Shown here piece after piece: positions 5,418-6,209 of a DNA stretch of 6,209 nucleotides. The translations under genes were made by a program, and so were the position numbers. The number at the start of each line of letters is the position of its first letter. Position 1 is the first letter of the stretch. The DNA is taken from the NCBI GenBank assembly GCA_018263655.1, contig JAANWY010000400.1, forward strand, positions 1 through 6,209, in the 5' to 3' direction. A model generated the notes under the pieces. That model was not told where the DNA came from. It worked only from the letters and a program-made list of their open reading frames with translations, and did no database searches. The DNA is from Anaerolineales bacterium (GTDB lineage: Bacteria > Chloroflexota > Anaerolineae > Epilineales > JAANWY01).

Positions 5418-6125
5418 CTAGGATTCCGATTCTGGAGAGCGAATCGTATACCCATGACGCCGTATTGTCTTGACGTACGTTGGATCTGAGGGGTTCGGTT
5501 CGATCTTGAGCCGAACGTTTCTGATATGGGCGCGGACCAGGTCCGGAGAGCCGGCGCCCTCTGGATAGCCCCAGACCTCCACCAGAAGCTGTTGCGGCGA
5601 AACGATCTCCCCGGCGCGTTCCATGAGGTACTTGAGCAGGTCGTACTCCGTCGGCGTGAGCAGGATGCCCGTGCCCCCAGCGATGGACACTTCGGCCGTG
5701 CGTGAGTCTAGTGTGAGATTGCCCACGGTTGTCGTCGGTGAGGGTGCTCCCTTGGGCTGGCGCGGCCGCAGAAGTGCGTCTACGCGGGCACGGAGTTCTC
5801 GAATATCGAATGGCTTGGCGATGTAGTCATCAGCGCCGGCGTCAAGGCCATCCACCAGATCTAGTACAGTGCCCTTGGCCGTCACCATGAGGATGGGGGT
5901 GTCCGCGGTATCCGGTCGTGTCCGCAGCTGGCGACACAGCTCGATCCCGTCCATGTGGGGCATCATGATGTCCAACGTAATCAAGTCCGGCTCCTGCCGG
6001 TCGATTTCAGCCAGGGCCTGCGCGGCCGTATTCACCACAGCTACCTCATAATCGTCCCGCCGCAGGATACGCGCGATGGTGGCTGCGGCGTCCAGATCAT
6101 CTTCAACCACAAGTATCATTGCCAT
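5418..6125 (-). CDS. OmpR/PhoB-family DNA-binding response regulator
   Basis: This is a two-component transcription factor in the cytoplasm, activated by phosphorylation. The 235-aa product has an N-terminal receiver domain (about 3-118) with the acidic pair Glu8-Asp9, phospho-acceptor Asp52 in LITLDIMMP, switch Thr82 and Lys104 in KPF, so every catalytic residue is present. A short Pro/Ser/Thr linker leads to a winged-helix Trans_reg_C domain (about 133-230) with LTPTEYDLLKYLM, a recognition-helix region VRAHIRNVRLKIEP, and a wing ending RRHGYTI, where many relatives have RGxGY. ATG 6125 has a good Shine-Dalgarno sequence (AGGGGA on the minus strand, 6136-6131) 5 nt upstream. An internal ATG two codons later is a less favoured start. 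The kinase gene follows on the same strand, so this is a regulator-first operon. Target genes are unknown. The convergent importer genes are candidates only because they are close. Confidence 0.95.
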   Translation of the reverse strand: MAMILVVEDDLDAAATIARILRRDDYEVAVVNTAAQALAEIDRQEPDLITLDIMMPHMDGIELCRQLRTRPDTADTPILMVTAKGTVLDLVDGLDAGADDYIAKPFDIRELRARVDALLRPRQPKGAPSPTTTVGNLTLDSRTAEVSIAGGTGILLTPTEYDLLKYLMERAGEIVSPQQLLVEVWGYPEGAGSPDLVRAHIRNVRLKIEPNPSDPTYVKTIRRHGYTIRSPESES

Positions 6126-6209
6126 GACGGTCCCCTGCCCCTTGCGTCGGTCTTAACTCGACATTGTTAGATTTCATCGCCCGCATGGCCCTCTCCCCCC
6201 TAGCCAGAT

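Noticed and set aside
6149..6171. Partial inverted repeat (CTTAAC...GTTAG) upstream of the response regulator as an operator
   Set aside because: The arms match over only about five bases with an offset, and PhoB-type sites are usually direct repeats. It is too weak to call. The remaining sequence to 6209 shows no gene.

Overview
The window looks like part of a moderately GC-rich bacterial chromosome. A Chloroflexota member (Anaerolineae/Caldilineae-like) is the best guess. This is an inference from three things: the substrate-binding protein has a Thr/Pro-rich linker after its signal segment, the intergenic DNA carries palindromic repeats and MITE-like elements, and the two-component proteins have a soluble PAS kinase and an OmpR-type regulator ending in an RRHGYTI-like wing. 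No rRNA, tRNA or CRISPR array is seen.

Left part, plus strand. Positions 1-124 are a dispersed-type palindromic repeat with no gene. A short leader with a hairpin touching the ribosome binding site follows. Next come two tightly spaced genes for the membrane subunits of a peptide/nickel-type (Dpp/Opp) ABC importer: a DppB-like permease (246-1325) and a DppC-like permease (1334-2242). After an interrupted intergenic gap comes a DppA/OppA-like (SBP_bac_5) substrate-binding protein (about 2540-4243). Together they would bind a peptide-like solute outside the membrane and pass it through the DppB-DppC channel. The two ATPase genes (DppD/DppF-like) are not in the window.

The most interesting part is the gap between the DppC gene and the binding-protein gene (2243-2539). 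It contains two non-coding mobile elements, one inside the other. The outer element (2269-2515) has imperfect terminal inverted repeats and a perfect 8-bp flanking duplication, ATTCTATC. It is interrupted by an inner element (2294-2422) with its own terminal inverted repeats and its own perfect 8-bp duplication, GCACTACG. Removing the inner element and one duplication restores a longer outer terminal repeat, which independently supports the nesting. Both elements carry short hairpins whose stems differ in sequence but are each perfectly self-complementary. The reconstruction also rules out the first possible start codon of the binding-protein gene (GTG 2495), because that codon lies inside the outer element's right end.

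Right part, minus strand. A two-component system reads right to left: an OmpR/PhoB-family response regulator (6125-5418), then a cytosolic PAS histidine kinase (5327-4272, or from TTG 5351). This pair is convergent with the transporter genes and separated from them by only 28 bp. It may regulate the importer, but nothing in the sequence proves that.
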